This document shows, piece by piece, positions 35,669 to 44,765 of a stretch of DNA of 64,000 bases. This stretch comes from Lelliottia nimipressuralis (GTDB taxonomy: Bacteria; Pseudomonadota; Gammaproteobacteria; Enterobacterales; Enterobacteriaceae): the NCBI RefSeq assembly GCF_004402045.1, contig NZ_SOMG01000001.1, forward strand, positions 36,525-100,524, given 5' to 3'. Within the stretch, counting starts at the first letter, position 1; every line of letters starts with the position of its first letter. A model generated the notes under the pieces. It ran no database searches, had not been told where the DNA came from, and was given only the letters and a program-made list of their open reading frames with translations. The position numbers and the translations under genes are program-made.

Positions 35669-35706
35669 TGGTCGGCACGAGAGGATTTGAACCTCCGACC
35701 CCCGAC
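35669..35706 (-). repeat. 3' fragment of a tRNA-Pro gene (old attachment site)
   Basis: On the minus strand this reads GTCGGGGGTCGGAGGTTCAA followed by ATCCTCTCGTGCCGACCA: the anticodon-arm edge, T-arm, acceptor strand and CCA end of tRNA-Pro(GGG). The 5' half is absent. Such a 38-base piece is the usual scar of an element that integrated into a tRNA gene. Confidence 0.85.
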
Positions 35707-35804
35707 GCTTCATGAAGGATATGATGGTAGTTCTAAAGCTATCTTGAATTAACACCCCAACTCTCAATCTTAAGTAAAAATAGCCAATCGAAAATATCTC
35801 AGGA

Positions 35805-36500
35805 TTAAGTGTCTTTTTTAGGTCTCTTAGCTTTGGGGGGGATTTTTTCAATTATATGCTCAAGTGATTTTTTACCTAAAAGAGTTCTTTGAACAAAACT
35901 TTCAAGAGCTTCTAACATTTGTTCAAATTCGCTTTTGTTTGGACTCCAACCTCGATGTGCGGCTGCATTACCAGCATTAATTACTGACATTAAAACAAGT
36001 GCTTCAGTTTCTCCGATAAATCCATCCAGCTTTAATTTTTCAACTTTTTCGCCAAGAGGCAGGCCCGGATGGATTTGTAATAGTTCAGCTGTACGATCGA
36101 AGATCGTGCGCAAACCAATAGAGGATAGAATGAAATGACTAGAGTTATAAGAGGAATACATTTCATTGAATATTTGGAATAGTTGACCATCGACTGATTC
36201 AAGTTTGGATAGCCAAGCTGGTGGTTGGAATGTTTCACTTGAGGGGTAGGTAGTGACCATATCAATCGGCGTTTCTATAAGCTCACCATTGCGGTACTCA
36301 TGAGTAGTATGTTCGCTAAAGTGCTCATTATGATGATAAAAAACCGTTTCACAGCCATTGCATTGAAGAAGGTGATGGTAATGATATCCATACACTGGAT
36401 ATTTTTGATCTTCCCAACTAGTGGTCAACTCTCCGTGTATGGTGCAGTTACGTAGACCTCCACAAGTGGGACATAGGGCTTTAATCAGTTCCTTAGTCAT
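35805..36500 (-). CDS. DUF4145 domain protein
   Basis: 231 residues with a zinc-finger-like start (ALCPTCGGLRNCTIHGEL, plus LQCNGCETVFY) and the DUF4145 helical core (SSIGLRTIFDRTAELLQ, then LVLMSVINAGNAAAHRGW). DUF4145 proteins often accompany restriction, toxin-antitoxin or phage-defence genes, but no biochemical role is settled. The start at 36500 (AGGA eight bases upstream) is chosen over an in-frame start 26 codons earlier. It is the last gene before ssrA and is transcribed away from it. Confidence 0.78.
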   Translation of the reverse strand: MTKELIKALCPTCGGLRNCTIHGELTTSWEDQKYPVYGYHYHHLLQCNGCETVFYHHNEHFSEHTTHEYRNGELIETPIDMVTTYPSSETFQPPAWLSKLESVDGQLFQIFNEMYSSYNSSHFILSSIGLRTIFDRTAELLQIHPGLPLGEKVEKLKLDGFIGETEALVLMSVINAGNAAAHRGWSPNKSEFEQMLEALESFVQRTLLGKKSLEHIIEKIPPKAKRPKKDT

Positions 36501-36563
36501 AAAAATTCCTGACCCTTGATTCAACAAAAAGTTACAGACCAAGTTATCAATCGTGTTCAGATA

Positions 36564-36589
36564 TAAAAAAGCCCGCATAAGCGGGCTTT
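36564..36589 (-). terminator. Terminator downstream of ssrA
   Basis: Stem AGCCCGC/GCGGGCT with a four-base loop, followed on the minus strand by six T residues. It now serves ssrA, because the island replaced the native downstream sequence. Confidence 0.85.
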
Positions 36590-36715
36590 CATGTCACTCA
36601 GGAGCCGCGGCTCCTTTGCGTATCCTTTTTGTCCCCTCACCGTCTGGTCGGTGTCCTGCTGAGACTGCTAACTTCCTGTTATTGCTAGTGATGTCCTATC
36701 ACTGTCCAATCATGA

Positions 36716-36731
36716 TTGGTGGAGCTGGCGG
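36716..36731. repeat. Attachment-site repeat at the ssrA 3' end
   Basis: TTGGTGGAGCTGGCGG, an exact copy of 26185-26200. It contains the complement of the tmRNA 3' acceptor sequence (CCAGCTCCACCA), a well-known phage and island integration site. Confidence 0.85.
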
Positions 36732-37080
36732 GAGTTGAACCCGCGTCCGAAATTTCTACATCCTCGGTACTACATGCTTAGTTTGTCTTTACATTCGCAC
36801 GCCAGCTGCGGACAAACACGCCACTAACGAACTAGCCTGATTAGTTTTAACGCTTCAACCCCAGGCAGGGCTTCCACGCGATCTCTTTTGGGTTTGACCT
36901 CTCTTTGATCCCCGTCTTAAGAGCGGAAGCTAGGGAGAGAGGGCTCTTAGCAGGTTATTAAGCTGCTAAAGCGTAGTTTTCGTCGTTTGCGACTATTTTT
37001 TTGCGGCTTTTAACGAGGCAAACCGCCCCTCGGCATGCACCTTGGGTTTCGCAAATCCCGTCGAATCCAGAATCAGCCCC
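36717..37080 (-). ncRNA. ssrA: tmRNA (10Sa RNA)
   Basis: 364 nt, against 363 in E. coli. It starts GGGGCTGATTCTGGATTCG on the minus strand and ends in the tRNA-Ala-like acceptor with CCA. The tag frame is at 36958-36990 and encodes ANDENYALAA followed by TAA. With SmpB, encoded just upstream on the same strand, it rescues ribosomes stalled on truncated mRNAs and marks the product for proteolysis. The gene is intact despite integration of the island at its 3' end. Confidence 0.97.
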
Positions 37081-37169
37081 AATAGTGTTGAACTAAGTAT
37101 ACCAGATTTCACTTCCTGGATACCAGCCCGAAACGCTAACTTATTGAATAGTACAATAAGTGCGCAGAA

Positions 37170-37652
37170 TCAACGTCCTGCGTTTTTCATGATACGCGCT
37201 TTGTCCAACTGCCATTCGCGCTCTTTCAGGTCAGTACGTTTGTCGTGCTGTTTTTTACCTTTCGCGACGCCGATTTTCACTTTGCACCAGGCATTTTTCC
37301 AGTACATAGAGAGCGCAACAACGGTAAAGCCTTCACGGTTGATACGCCCGTAAAGAGATTCAAGCTCACGCTTGTTCAGCAGCAGTTTACGCGTGCGCGT
37401 TGGGTCGCATACGTAGTGTGAAGAGGCGACGGTCAGCGGCGTAAAGTTCGCGCCGAACAGGAAAGCTTCGCCATCTTTCAGGATCACGTAGCTGTCGCCG
37501 ATGTTGGCTTTCCCGGCGCGCAGCGATTTTACTTCCCAGCCCTGCAACGCAAGGCCAGCTTCGAATTCTTCTTCAATGAAATACTCGTGGCGAGCACGCT
37601 TGTTGAGCGCAATGGTCGCCGAGCCTGGTTTATGTGCTTTTTTCTTCGTCAT
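37170..37652 (-). CDS. smpB: tmRNA-binding protein SmpB
   Basis: 160 residues, essentially the E. coli SmpB sequence ([20 protein letters not shown] at the N-terminus, basic C-terminal tail ending [14 protein letters not shown]). It binds the tRNA-like domain of tmRNA and brings it to stalled ribosomes. It lies directly upstream of ssrA on the same strand and is divergent from ratA. Confidence 0.97.
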   Translation of the reverse strand: MTKKKAHKPGSATIALNKRARHEYFIEEEFEAGLALQGWEVKSLRAGKANIGDSYVILKDGEAFLFGANFTPLTVASSHYVCDPTRTRKLLLNKRELESLYGRINREGFTVVALSMYWKNAWCKVKIGVAKGKKQHDKRTDLKEREWQLDKARIMKNAGR

Positions 37653-37808
37653 AAGTGTCGTAAAGCCGTCGGTAATCTGATTTCAAAAAGTCACCTCATT
37701 GCGTCCTGTGAGGTCTAACGCGCTATCTTAGCACGAGATGAGGCTTAGCGTTTTTTTAACAGGTGATAAATGTTATTATTTGTCCGTTGTGTGACCATGG
37801 GAAATGCT

Positions 37809-38246
37809 ATGCCTCAGATTAGCCGTACTGCGCTTGTGCCTTACAGCGCGGAACAAATGTATCAGTTAGTGAACGATGTTCAGTCTTATCCAGAGTTTAT
37901 TCCGGGGTGCACCGGGAGCCGCGTTCTGGAGTCCGGCCCAACGCAGATGACTGCGGCGGTGGATGTCTCCAAAGCGGGGATCAGCAAGACGTTCACCACC
38001 CGCAATACGCTGACCAGCAATCAGAGTATTTTGATGCATCTGGTGGATGGTCCGTTTAAAACCCTGATGGGGGGCTGGAAGTTTACGCCGCTGAGCGAAG
38101 ACGCCTGTCGCATTGAGTTCCAGCTGGACTTTGAATTCACCAATAAGCTGATTGAGCTGGCGTTTGGGCGCATTTTTAAAGAGCTGGCGTCGAATATGGT
38201 TCAGGCGTTCACCACCCGCGCCAAAGAGGTTTACAGTGTCGCATAA
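37809..38246 (+). CDS. ratA: RatA, START-like ribosome-associated protein (toxin RatA/PasT)
   Basis: 145 residues from the [13 protein letters not shown] start; a longer form from 37770 (158 residues) is also annotated in enterics. START/polyketide-cyclase fold with the typical [17 protein letters not shown] and [19 protein letters not shown]. In E. coli it binds 50S subunits and blocks 70S formation when overproduced, and related proteins are coenzyme Q-binding. It overlaps ratB by 11 bp, so the two are co-translated. The choice of start is uncertain; GGGAAA lies before 37809. Confidence 0.93.
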   Translation: MPQISRTALVPYSAEQMYQLVNDVQSYPEFIPGCTGSRVLESGPTQMTAAVDVSKAGISKTFTTRNTLTSNQSILMHLVDGPFKTLMGGWKFTPLSEDACRIEFQLDFEFTNKLIELAFGRIFKELASNMVQAFTTRAKEVYSVA

Positions 38247-38523
38247 GATTGCTGTAGAAGTGGTGTACGCGCTGCCGGAGAAGCAGTATCTGCAGCGCGT
38301 AATGCTGGAAGAGGGCGCGACCGTCGAGGCGGCGATCCGAGCTTCCGGCATTCTTGAGCTTCGCAGCGATATCGACCTGGCGAAGAATAAGGTCGGGATT
38401 TACAGTCGTCCGGTGAAGCTGGGTGATGTGCTGAAAGAGGGCGACCGGGTGGAGATTTATCGTCCACTGATTGCCGACCCGAAAGAGCTGCGTCGTCAGC
38501 GTGCGGAGAAAGCGGGTAAGTAG
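38236..38523 (+). CDS. ratB: RatB (UPF0125) ubiquitin-like fold protein
   Basis: 95 residues with a GTG start at 38236 preceded by AGAGG. The sequence matches E. coli RatB ([18 protein letters not shown], then [20 protein letters not shown]). It is the proposed partner or antitoxin of RatA, although that role is disputed. It begins inside the end of ratA. Confidence 0.93.
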   Translation: MSHKIAVEVVYALPEKQYLQRVMLEEGATVEAAIRASGILELRSDIDLAKNKVGIYSRPVKLGDVLKEGDRVEIYRPLIADPKELRRQRAEKAGK

Positions 38524-38533
38524 CGCTTTCTTT

Positions 38534-38562
38534 CCCCGGTGGCGCTGCGCTTACCGGGCTAC
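38534..38562. repeat. REP-like palindrome
   Basis: An imperfect palindrome (CCCGGTGGCGCTGCGCTTACCGGG) of the type scattered between enteric genes, after ratB. A second copy of the family lies at 42466-42498. Confidence 0.6.
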
Positions 38563-38586
38563 GATTCAGCACAAGAGTTCAGACAC

Positions 38587-38614
38587 AAAAAAGGTGCTCA
38601 ATGAGCACCTTTTT
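38587..38614. terminator. Bidirectional terminator between ratB and bamE
   Basis: An 8-bp perfect stem (GGTGCTCA/TGAGCACC) with A-run on one side and T-run on the other, serving both convergent genes. Confidence 0.9.
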
Positions 38615-38631
38615 GCATTTCTGACGCCTGA

Positions 38632-38970
38632 TTATTTGGTCAGGGCAGGTTTGTTGTCGATGTTGGTCAACACGCCGGCGCTGCTGAAGGTCAGCGTCAG
38701 GGTCTGCTGGGTCGCATCTTCATGGCCCGGCTTCTGACGGAATACATAGAACCAGGTGTTAGTGCCGAACGGATCGGACATCATGGGGGTTCCCAGTGTA
38801 TAAGCGACCTGCTGTTGTGTCATCCCCACACGGATTTTGGACACATCGTTAGGGGTAAGGTAGTTCCCCTGGTTGATGTCAGGACGGTAAACCACTTTCT
38901 CCAGAGTGGAACAGCCTGCGGTCAACATCAGAAGAACCGCTGCGGCAGCGGTCAGCATTTTACAACGCAT
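38632..38970 (-). CDS. bamE: Outer-membrane assembly lipoprotein BamE
   Basis: 112 residues with a lipoprotein signal (LMLTAGCS, lipidated C20) and the BamE core ([37 protein letters not shown]). A component of the BAM machine that folds outer-membrane beta-barrels, where it stabilises BamD and binds phosphatidylglycerol. It is transcribed convergently to ratB, with a shared terminator; recN lies upstream on the same strand. Confidence 0.96.
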   Translation of the reverse strand: MRCKMLTAAAAVLLMLTAGCSTLEKVVYRPDINQGNYLTPNDVSKIRVGMTQQQVAYTLGTPMMSDPFGTNTWFYVFRQKPGHEDATQQTLTLTFSSAGVLTNIDNKPALTK

Positions 38971-39108
38971 AATGATTTGATTCCTTTTCGGGCCCGAGCA
39001 GAACGCGGCTCATATGTAATATGCCGATGATAATAGACCTTGCCCCACTTTGAAACCGGTCTGGCGGCGTTTTTGTTGTTCTGTATGACCCTGAGATCCC
39101 GAAAAAGT

Positions 39109-40770
39109 TTATGCCGCCAGCAGTTCTTTCGCGTTCGCAAGCGTGTTACGCGTGACTTCGCTGCCGCCGAGCAGGCGTGCCAGCTCCTGCAGACGCGCGC
39201 GTTTATCCAGCGCCTTCATGTGCGTTTCGGTCATTTCACCGTCGGTTTCTTTGCTGACGATAAAGTGATGATGGCCACAGCCCGCGACCTGAGGCAGGTG
39301 AGTAACACACATCACCTGCGTTGATTCGCCTAGCTGGCGCAGCAGTTTACCCACCACCGCCGCCGTCGGGCCGCTGATCCCAACATCCACTTCATCGAAA
39401 ATCAGCGCCGGAGTTTCCATTTTACGCGCGGTGATCACCTGAATTGCCAGCGCAATACGCGACAGCTCACCGCCGGATGCCACTTTGGAAATTGCCTGCA
39501 GCGGTTGCCCCGGGTTGGTGGTGACGCGGAACTCGATGCGATCCGCACCTTCTGCCGTCAGGTGGTTCTCTTCAAAGCGCACATCAATGGTGAATACGCC
39601 GTGCGGCATCGCCAGCGTATGCATGCTGTCAGTGATGTGTTGGCTTAACTCCAGAGCGTAATGCTGACGGATTTCATGCAGCTTTTGCGCTGTCGCCAGC
39701 GCCTGTTCATGGTGCAGGTTCACCGCCAGAGAGAGGGTTTCCAGCGAGTCAGCTTGGTCGTCAAGCTGCTGCTGTTCTTCCAGCAGAGACTGATAGTAGC
39801 CCGGTAGCTCTTCCGGCGTGACGTGGTGCTTGCGCGCCAGCGAAATCTGACGAGAAATGCGTTGTTCCAGCTCAAACAGGCGGTTCGGGTCGAGCTCGAG
39901 ACGTTCACAGTAGTGGCGCAGTTCGTCGCTGGCTTCGGAGATCTGAATAGCCGCTTCTTCCAGCATATCCAGGACGCCAGAGAGTTTGCTGTCCATGCCG
40001 GTCAGCTCGGTAATCAGCTGACGAACGCTATACAGCTGGCTCTGCAGGTTCACGTCTTCGCCATCCGCCAGCAGGTTGAGCGCATTCTGGCTGGTTGAGA
40101 GCAGGTGCCCGCTGTTCGCCAGGCGCTTGTACTCTTCGTCAATTTGCTCAAACTCACCCGCCTGCGGGTTAAATTCGTTCAGCTCTTTAAGCTGGTACTC
40201 AAGCAGCTCCGCTCGTGCGGCGCGTTCCTGGCTCTGCTGCTGGTGCTGGGCGAGCTCGCGGCAGCTCTGATGCCACTGGCGATAGTGCTCTGCCATAAGC
40301 TGAGTAAGCGCATACTCACCCGCATAGCCATCAAGCAGCGCTTTTTGCTGTTCTGGTTTGACGAGTTGCTGATGCGCATGCTGACCGTGGATCTGGATAA
40401 GCAGCTGGCCGAGTTCGCGCAGCTGGGAGAGCGGCACCGCCGTACCGTTGATGAAGCCACGTGAACGACCGTCGCTGCTGATCACGCGACGAAGTAAACA
40501 CTCACGACCATCTTCGAGCTGGTTCTGTTCCAGCCAGCGCTGGGCAGCAGGGGTGTCTTTCAGGGAGAAGCGGGCGCACAGGTCGGCACGGTTTGCGCCC
40601 ATGCGCACCATATCGCCCTCTGCACGGCCGCCAAGGCACAAGCCGAGGGCATCAATGGCAATGGATTTACCTGCACCGGTTTCCCCGGTGATCGCCGTCA
40701 TGCCGCTGTGGAAATCGATCTCAAGCTCACGAACAATGGCAAAGTTGCTGATGGTCAGTTGTGCCAGCAT
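39109..40770 (-). CDS. recN: DNA repair protein RecN
   Basis: 553 residues, the E. coli length. SMC-like ATPase with Walker A GETGAGKS (29-36), a coiled-coil middle (about 155-385) and a C-terminal ATPase half with [15 protein letters not shown] and the Walker B region [12 protein letters not shown]. It acts at double-strand breaks to promote end joining and recombination with RecA. Two LexA boxes upstream make it one of the strongest SOS genes. Confidence 0.97.
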   Translation of the reverse strand: MLAQLTISNFAIVRELEIDFHSGMTAITGETGAGKSIAIDALGLCLGGRAEGDMVRMGANRADLCARFSLKDTPAAQRWLEQNQLEDGRECLLRRVISSDGRSRGFINGTAVPLSQLRELGQLLIQIHGQHAHQQLVKPEQQKALLDGYAGEYALTQLMAEHYRQWHQSCRELAQHQQQSQERAARAELLEYQLKELNEFNPQAGEFEQIDEEYKRLANSGHLLSTSQNALNLLADGEDVNLQSQLYSVRQLITELTGMDSKLSGVLDMLEEAAIQISEASDELRHYCERLELDPNRLFELEQRISRQISLARKHHVTPEELPGYYQSLLEEQQQLDDQADSLETLSLAVNLHHEQALATAQKLHEIRQHYALELSQHITDSMHTLAMPHGVFTIDVRFEENHLTAEGADRIEFRVTTNPGQPLQAISKVASGGELSRIALAIQVITARKMETPALIFDEVDVGISGPTAAVVGKLLRQLGESTQVMCVTHLPQVAGCGHHHFIVSKETDGEMTETHMKALDKRARLQELARLLGGSEVTRNTLANAKELLAA

Positions 40771-40780
40771 AATTGTTTTC

Positions 40781-40836
40781 CTGTATGAAAAACCATAACT
40801 GTGTTTTCATACAGTATAAACTGGTTTTATATACAG
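40781..40836 (-). promoter_or_regulatory. LexA (SOS) boxes of recN
   Basis: Two good boxes on the minus strand, CTGTATATAAAACCAG (40821-40836) and CTGTATGAAAACACAG (40799-40814), plus a weaker ATGGTTTTTCATACAG (40781-40796). The same multiple-box arrangement is known for E. coli recN. Confidence 0.92.
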
Positions 40837-40855
40837 TAAAGTCCTGGATGCAAAA

Positions 40856-41734
40856 TCAGAACAATTTTTTTGACCAGCCAAGCTTCGAGCTTAATGTGTT
40901 GAAATAGCTGTAATCTTTCGGGTGAATAAGATTCAGGTGGTAATCACACCGGCGAATAAGGACATCTTCACCTTCCTGGATCGGCAGCGCTATCTGGCTG
41001 TCGCAGCTGATCTCCAGGTCGTTACGGCGGTGCGAGAAGCGCAGACGTATCGTGCTGTCGCCGTTGATAACCAGCGGGCGAGCGGAGAGCGTGTGCGGGA
41101 ACATCGGCACCAGGGTAATGGCGTCCAGAGAGGGGGTCAGGATCGGGCCGCCGGCAGAAAGCGAATAGGCAGTTGAGCCGGTCGGGGTGGAGATAATCAG
41201 CCCGTCAGAACGCTGGGAGAAGGCAAAGATTTCGTCGATATAGACTTCGAACTCGATCATATGCGCCACTTTACCGGGGTGAAGAACCACCTCGTTAATC
41301 GCGGTACTGATGCGTTTCTGGCAGTCCTGCTGGCACACCTGCGCTTCCAGTAGAAAGCGTTTTTCACTGATATAGTGACCTTCCAGCACGTCGGCCAGCT
41401 GCTGTTGCGCATTGTCCGGGTCGAGGTCGGTTAAAAAGCCGAGGTTGCCACGGTTGATGCCGATGACCTTGATGTCATATCGCGCCAGCGTTCGGGCCGC
41501 GCCGAGCATGTTGCCGTCGCCGCCCACCACCACGGCGAGATCGGCCTGTTGGCCAATTTCCGCCAGCGTGCCGGTTTTGACGCTCTTCAGCTGCAGCTCC
41601 TGAGCAATCTGCTGCTCGACCATCACTTCATAGCCTTTGCTACACAACCAGCGATACAACATTTCATGTGTCGTCAATGCGGTAGGGTGACGCGGATGCC
41701 CGACGATCCCAATACACCTGAAATGATTATTCAT
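40856..41734 (-). CDS. nadK: NAD kinase
   Basis: 292 residues, near identical to E. coli NadK. It makes NADP from NAD and ATP. Key motifs: GGDGN at 71-75 and the NE/D sugar-binding region in [20 protein letters not shown]. The start at 41734 (MNNHF, with AGGA and CTCC upstream) matches the known protein; 25 further open codons upstream are not used. It lies 86 bp downstream of recN's promoter region and divergent from grpE. Confidence 0.97.
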   Translation of the reverse strand: MNNHFRCIGIVGHPRHPTALTTHEMLYRWLCSKGYEVMVEQQIAQELQLKSVKTGTLAEIGQQADLAVVVGGDGNMLGAARTLARYDIKVIGINRGNLGFLTDLDPDNAQQQLADVLEGHYISEKRFLLEAQVCQQDCQKRISTAINEVVLHPGKVAHMIEFEVYIDEIFAFSQRSDGLIISTPTGSTAYSLSAGGPILTPSLDAITLVPMFPHTLSARPLVINGDSTIRLRFSHRRNDLEISCDSQIALPIQEGEDVLIRRCDYHLNLIHPKDYSYFNTLSSKLGWSKKLF

Positions 41735-41781
41735 TTTCTGGAGGTCCTTGTGCCTGATGAATGATGACAATCTGTCTTGTT

Positions 41782-41812
41782 CCCTTGAATCCCGGAAACT
41801 GATCCCCATAAT
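41782..41812 (+). promoter_or_regulatory. Sigma-32 heat-shock promoter of grpE
   Basis: CCCTTGAAT, 13 bases, CCCCATAATA: close to the sigma-32 consensus (CTTGAA and CCCCATNT), 45 bp before grpE. Confidence 0.88.
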
Positions 41813-41856
41813 AAGCGAAGTTAGCGAGATGAATGCAGAAAAACGCGGAGAAATTC

Positions 41857-42450
41857 ATGAGTAGTAAAGAACAGAAAACGCCTGAGGGGCAAGCCCCTGA
41901 AGAAATTATCACGGAGCAGCACGATGAAGTTGAGGCTGTAGAGCCAGAAGCATCTGCTGAGCAGGTGGACCCGCGCGATGAAAAAATTGCGAATCTGGAA
42001 GCTCAACTGGTAGAAGCACAGAATCGCGAACGTGACGGTGTTCTGCGCATTAAGGCGGAAATGGAAAACCTGCGTCGTCGTACCGAGCAGGACGTTGAGA
42101 AGGCGCATAAATTTGCGCTGGAGAAATTCGTCAACGAACTGCTGCCGGTGATTGATAGCCTCGATCGCGCGCTGGAAGTGGCTGACAAAGCGAATCCGGA
42201 CAACGCGGCAATGATCGAAGGTATCGAACTGACGCTGAAATCCATGCTCGACGTGGTGCGTAAGTTTGGCGTGGAAGTGATTGCTGATACCAACGTTCCG
42301 CTGGATCCAAACGTTCACCAGGCGATTGCAATGGTGGAGTCAGAAGAAGTGGAAGCCGGCAAAGTGTTGGGCGTGATGCAGAAAGGTTACACCCTGAACG
42401 GCCGTACCATTCGCGCTGCGATGGTGACCGTGGCGAAAGCGAAAGCGTAA
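41857..42450 (+). CDS. grpE: Nucleotide exchange factor GrpE
   Basis: 197 residues, the E. coli length. Acidic N-terminus, long helical dimer stalk (about 40-135), then the beta domain ending in [19 protein letters not shown]. It releases ADP from DnaK and is a thermosensor. The start at 41857 ([15 protein letters not shown] upstream) matches known proteins. Heat-shock regulated through the sigma-32 promoter upstream. Confidence 0.97.
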   Translation: MSSKEQKTPEGQAPEEIITEQHDEVEAVEPEASAEQVDPRDEKIANLEAQLVEAQNRERDGVLRIKAEMENLRRRTEQDVEKAHKFALEKFVNELLPVIDSLDRALEVADKANPDNAAMIEGIELTLKSMLDVVRKFGVEVIADTNVPLDPNVHQAIAMVESEEVEAGKVLGVMQKGYTLNGRTIRAAMVTVAKAKA

Positions 42451-42465
42451 TTTGCCTTTCGTAGT

Positions 42466-42498
42466 GCCGGGTGGCGGCGTTCGCCTCACCCGGCCTAC
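42466..42498. repeat. REP element
   Basis: GCCGGGTGGCGGCGTTCGCC, then TCACCCGGCCTAC: the classic enteric REP palindrome between the convergent grpE and yfjD genes, probably also acting as transcript end protection. Confidence 0.8.
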
Positions 42499-42502
42499 AG
42501 CC

Positions 42503-43789
42503 TTACTCAGCGATACTTTCGCGCAGTGGTTTCACGGGCAGGACTTTGACCTGCTTAATCATATTGTCCTGCACGTCCAGGATATCAATATCGTACTGCT
42601 CAATACGCACTCGCGTGCCCGCCGCCGGGATCTCTTCCAGCGCTTCCAGAATCATCCCGTTAATCGTGCGAGCCTCATCTTCCGGTAAATGCCAGTTAAA
42701 CGCTTTGTTGAGTTCACGAATGTTCGCGCTTCCGTCAATCAGCACCGAACCGTCGTTTTGCGGGGTGACCTCTTCCGCGAGGGAAGGAGACATTGAGGTG
42801 GTAAAGTCCCCGACAATCTCTTCCAGAATATCTTCGACCGTCACCAGGCCCTGAATATCGCCGTACTCGTTAACCACCAGGCCGACTTTCTTCTTGTTGC
42901 GCTGGAATTTCACCAGCTGCGTGCTGAGCGGGGTTCCTTCTGGCACATAGTAAATCTCGTCGGCGGCGCGCAGCATCACCTCTTTGGTGAACTCTTTTTT
43001 CTCGGTCATCAGACGGTACGCTTCACGCACGCGCAGCATGCTGATGGCGTCATCCAGCGAGTCGCGGTACAGCACAATGCGCCCGTGCGGGGAGTGCGTC
43101 AGCTGGCGAACGATGGCTTTCCAGTCGTCATTGATGTCGATACCCACGATTTCGTTACGTGGCACCATGATGTCGTTCACGCTCACCTTTTCCAGATCCA
43201 ACACCGACAGAAGCATGTCCTGATTGCGTCGGGAGATCTGCGAGCGGGATTCGTTCACGATGGTGCGAAGCTCGTCTTTGCTGAGCGCGCTGCTGATGGT
43301 GACATCGGCTTTGATTCCCACCATCCGCATCAGTAAGCGCGTCACCATATTCAGCAGCCAGACCAGCGGCATCATCAGGATTTGCAGCGGTGCCAGCAGA
43401 AAGCTGCTCGGGTAGGCGACTTTCTCAGGGTAAAGCGCAGCGATGGTTTTCGGCAGCACTTCGGCAAACACCAGCACCACGAACGTCAGCACGCCGGTGG
43501 CAATCGCCACCCCAGCGTTGCCGTACAGGCGCATCCCGACGATGGTGCCGAGGGCAGAGGCCAGAATGTTGACGAGGTTGTTGCCGATGAGCACCAGGCT
43601 TATCAGGCGATCCGGCTTGCGGAGCAGTTTTTCAACGCGACGTGCGGCACGGTTGCCCTGTTTAGCACGATGACGTAACCGGTAGCGGTTTAAGGTCATC
43701 ATGCCGGTTTCCGAGCCTGAGAAATAGGCGGAGATGACCACCATGACGATCAGCGTAACGATCAGCGTGGTGGTAGAGATGTGTTCCAG
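42503..43789 (-). CDS. yfjD: CorB/YfjD membrane protein with CBS and CorC/HlyC domains
   Basis: 428 residues. N-terminal CNNM (DUF21) domain with three to four membrane helices (about 10-155), a CBS pair (about 200-320) and a C-terminal transporter-associated CorC/HlyC domain ending IKQVKVLPVKPLRES. In Salmonella, CorB affects magnesium export; CNNM proteins are Mg transporters. The first ATG at 43744 lies inside helix 1. The frame extends upstream to CTG 43789, which has AGGAG six bases before it and gives the N-terminus EHISTTTLIVTLIV known in E. coli, so a CTG start is chosen. Confidence 0.93.
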   Translation of the reverse strand: MEHISTTTLIVTLIVMVVISAYFSGSETGMMTLNRYRLRHRAKQGNRAARRVEKLLRKPDRLISLVLIGNNLVNILASALGTIVGMRLYGNAGVAIATGVLTFVVLVFAEVLPKTIAALYPEKVAYPSSFLLAPLQILMMPLVWLLNMVTRLLMRMVGIKADVTISSALSKDELRTIVNESRSQISRRNQDMLLSVLDLEKVSVNDIMVPRNEIVGIDINDDWKAIVRQLTHSPHGRIVLYRDSLDDAISMLRVREAYRLMTEKKEFTKEVMLRAADEIYYVPEGTPLSTQLVKFQRNKKKVGLVVNEYGDIQGLVTVEDILEEIVGDFTTSMSPSLAEEVTPQNDGSVLIDGSANIRELNKAFNWHLPEDEARTINGMILEALEEIPAAGTRVRIEQYDIDILDVQDNMIKQVKVLPVKPLRESIAE

Positions 43790-43807
43790 GGGGAACTCCT
43801 TTGTTTC

Positions 43808-44599
43808 TTAGCCAGCAAATTGCTGTATGAAGCGGCTGCCAAAATAGGCAAGGGTGAGAATGCCCGCCCCCGCGACGTTGAACCAGACCACGCGGCGACC
43901 GCGCCAGCCTTCATGATAATGGCCCCATAACAGGACAATATAGACAAACCACGCGATGATAGAGAGCACCGCTTTATCGATATTCTCCACGCTGAACAGG
44001 TTCTTCATATAAAACAGACCCGTGCAGAGCGTGAGCGTCAGCAGCACCACGCCCACCTGGGTGATGTGGAACATTTTACGCTCAATAACCATCAGCGGCG
44101 GCATCTCATGGTTAAACGCCAGCTTTTTGTTTTTTAGCTGGTAGTCAATCCAGGCGAGCTGCATAGCGTAAAGCGCGGCGATGATCAGCGTCGCGTAGGC
44201 AAAGAGTGACAGGCCGATATGCACCAGCATCCCCGGGGTGGCCTCCAGATGCGTAATGAACTCATTAGGCATAAAGGTGGCCAGGGCCAGATTGATCAGC
44301 GCGAAGGCGTATACAATCGGCAGCAGCAGCCAGCCTCGATTTTTAGACGCCACGATGGTCATCACCGTACAGATCATCAGGCTGACCAGCGAGCCGACGT
44401 TGAGGACGCTCAGGTTTTGCACGCTGCCGTCGCCGGGGATGATGCGTGATTCCAGCGCAAACGCGTGGCTAATCAGTGCGATCACCGCGGAAAGAATAGC
44501 CATGCGCCGCCAGCCGCTGTTTTTTTGCAGCAGTCCGGGAACGATCAGCGCGAGGCTGACAGAGTAGGCAACAAGGGCGATCAGTGCGAAAACAGGCAT
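43808..44599 (-). CDS. ypjD: YpjD, CcmC/CcsB-like inner-membrane protein
   Basis: 263 residues with eight predicted membrane helices. It contains the heme-handling cytochrome c assembly signature (WGHYHEGWRGRRVVWF near the C-terminus) and conserved histidines (ITHLEATPGMLVHIGLS). Its substrate is uncertain; heme or magnesium-related roles (CorE) have been suggested. The start MPVFALIALVAYS at 44599 matches E. coli; 25 open codons upstream are not used. It is co-directional with yfjD and divergent from ffh. Confidence 0.93.
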   Translation of the reverse strand: MPVFALIALVAYSVSLALIVPGLLQKNSGWRRMAILSAVIALISHAFALESRIIPGDGSVQNLSVLNVGSLVSLMICTVMTIVASKNRGWLLLPIVYAFALINLALATFMPNEFITHLEATPGMLVHIGLSLFAYATLIIAALYAMQLAWIDYQLKNKKLAFNHEMPPLMVIERKMFHITQVGVVLLTLTLCTGLFYMKNLFSVENIDKAVLSIIAWFVYIVLLWGHYHEGWRGRRVVWFNVAGAGILTLAYFGSRFIQQFAG

Positions 44600-44765
44600 A
44601 TAGGCATCGACAGTTGTCTTAATAAGAAAGAGAAGCAGTATAACGTTACGTGACGCCTGCTCCAACCGTTGCATAACAACAAAGGCGCCTTCATGTTATA
44701 CTCCGGCAAAATTCTGTGTATGTGTCGCTCATGGCGGCCCAACGTTTCTACTCAGGCGAGAGACA

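Noticed and set aside
35657..35851. 64-codon minus-strand frame ending SEVQILSCRPKTH
   Set aside because: The end is the translation of the tRNA-Pro fragment, a well-known artefact.
35308..36716. Integrase of the ssrA island, expected near the attachment site
   Set aside because: Searched by eye in all listed frames; nothing resembles a tyrosine or serine recombinase. Reported as an absence.
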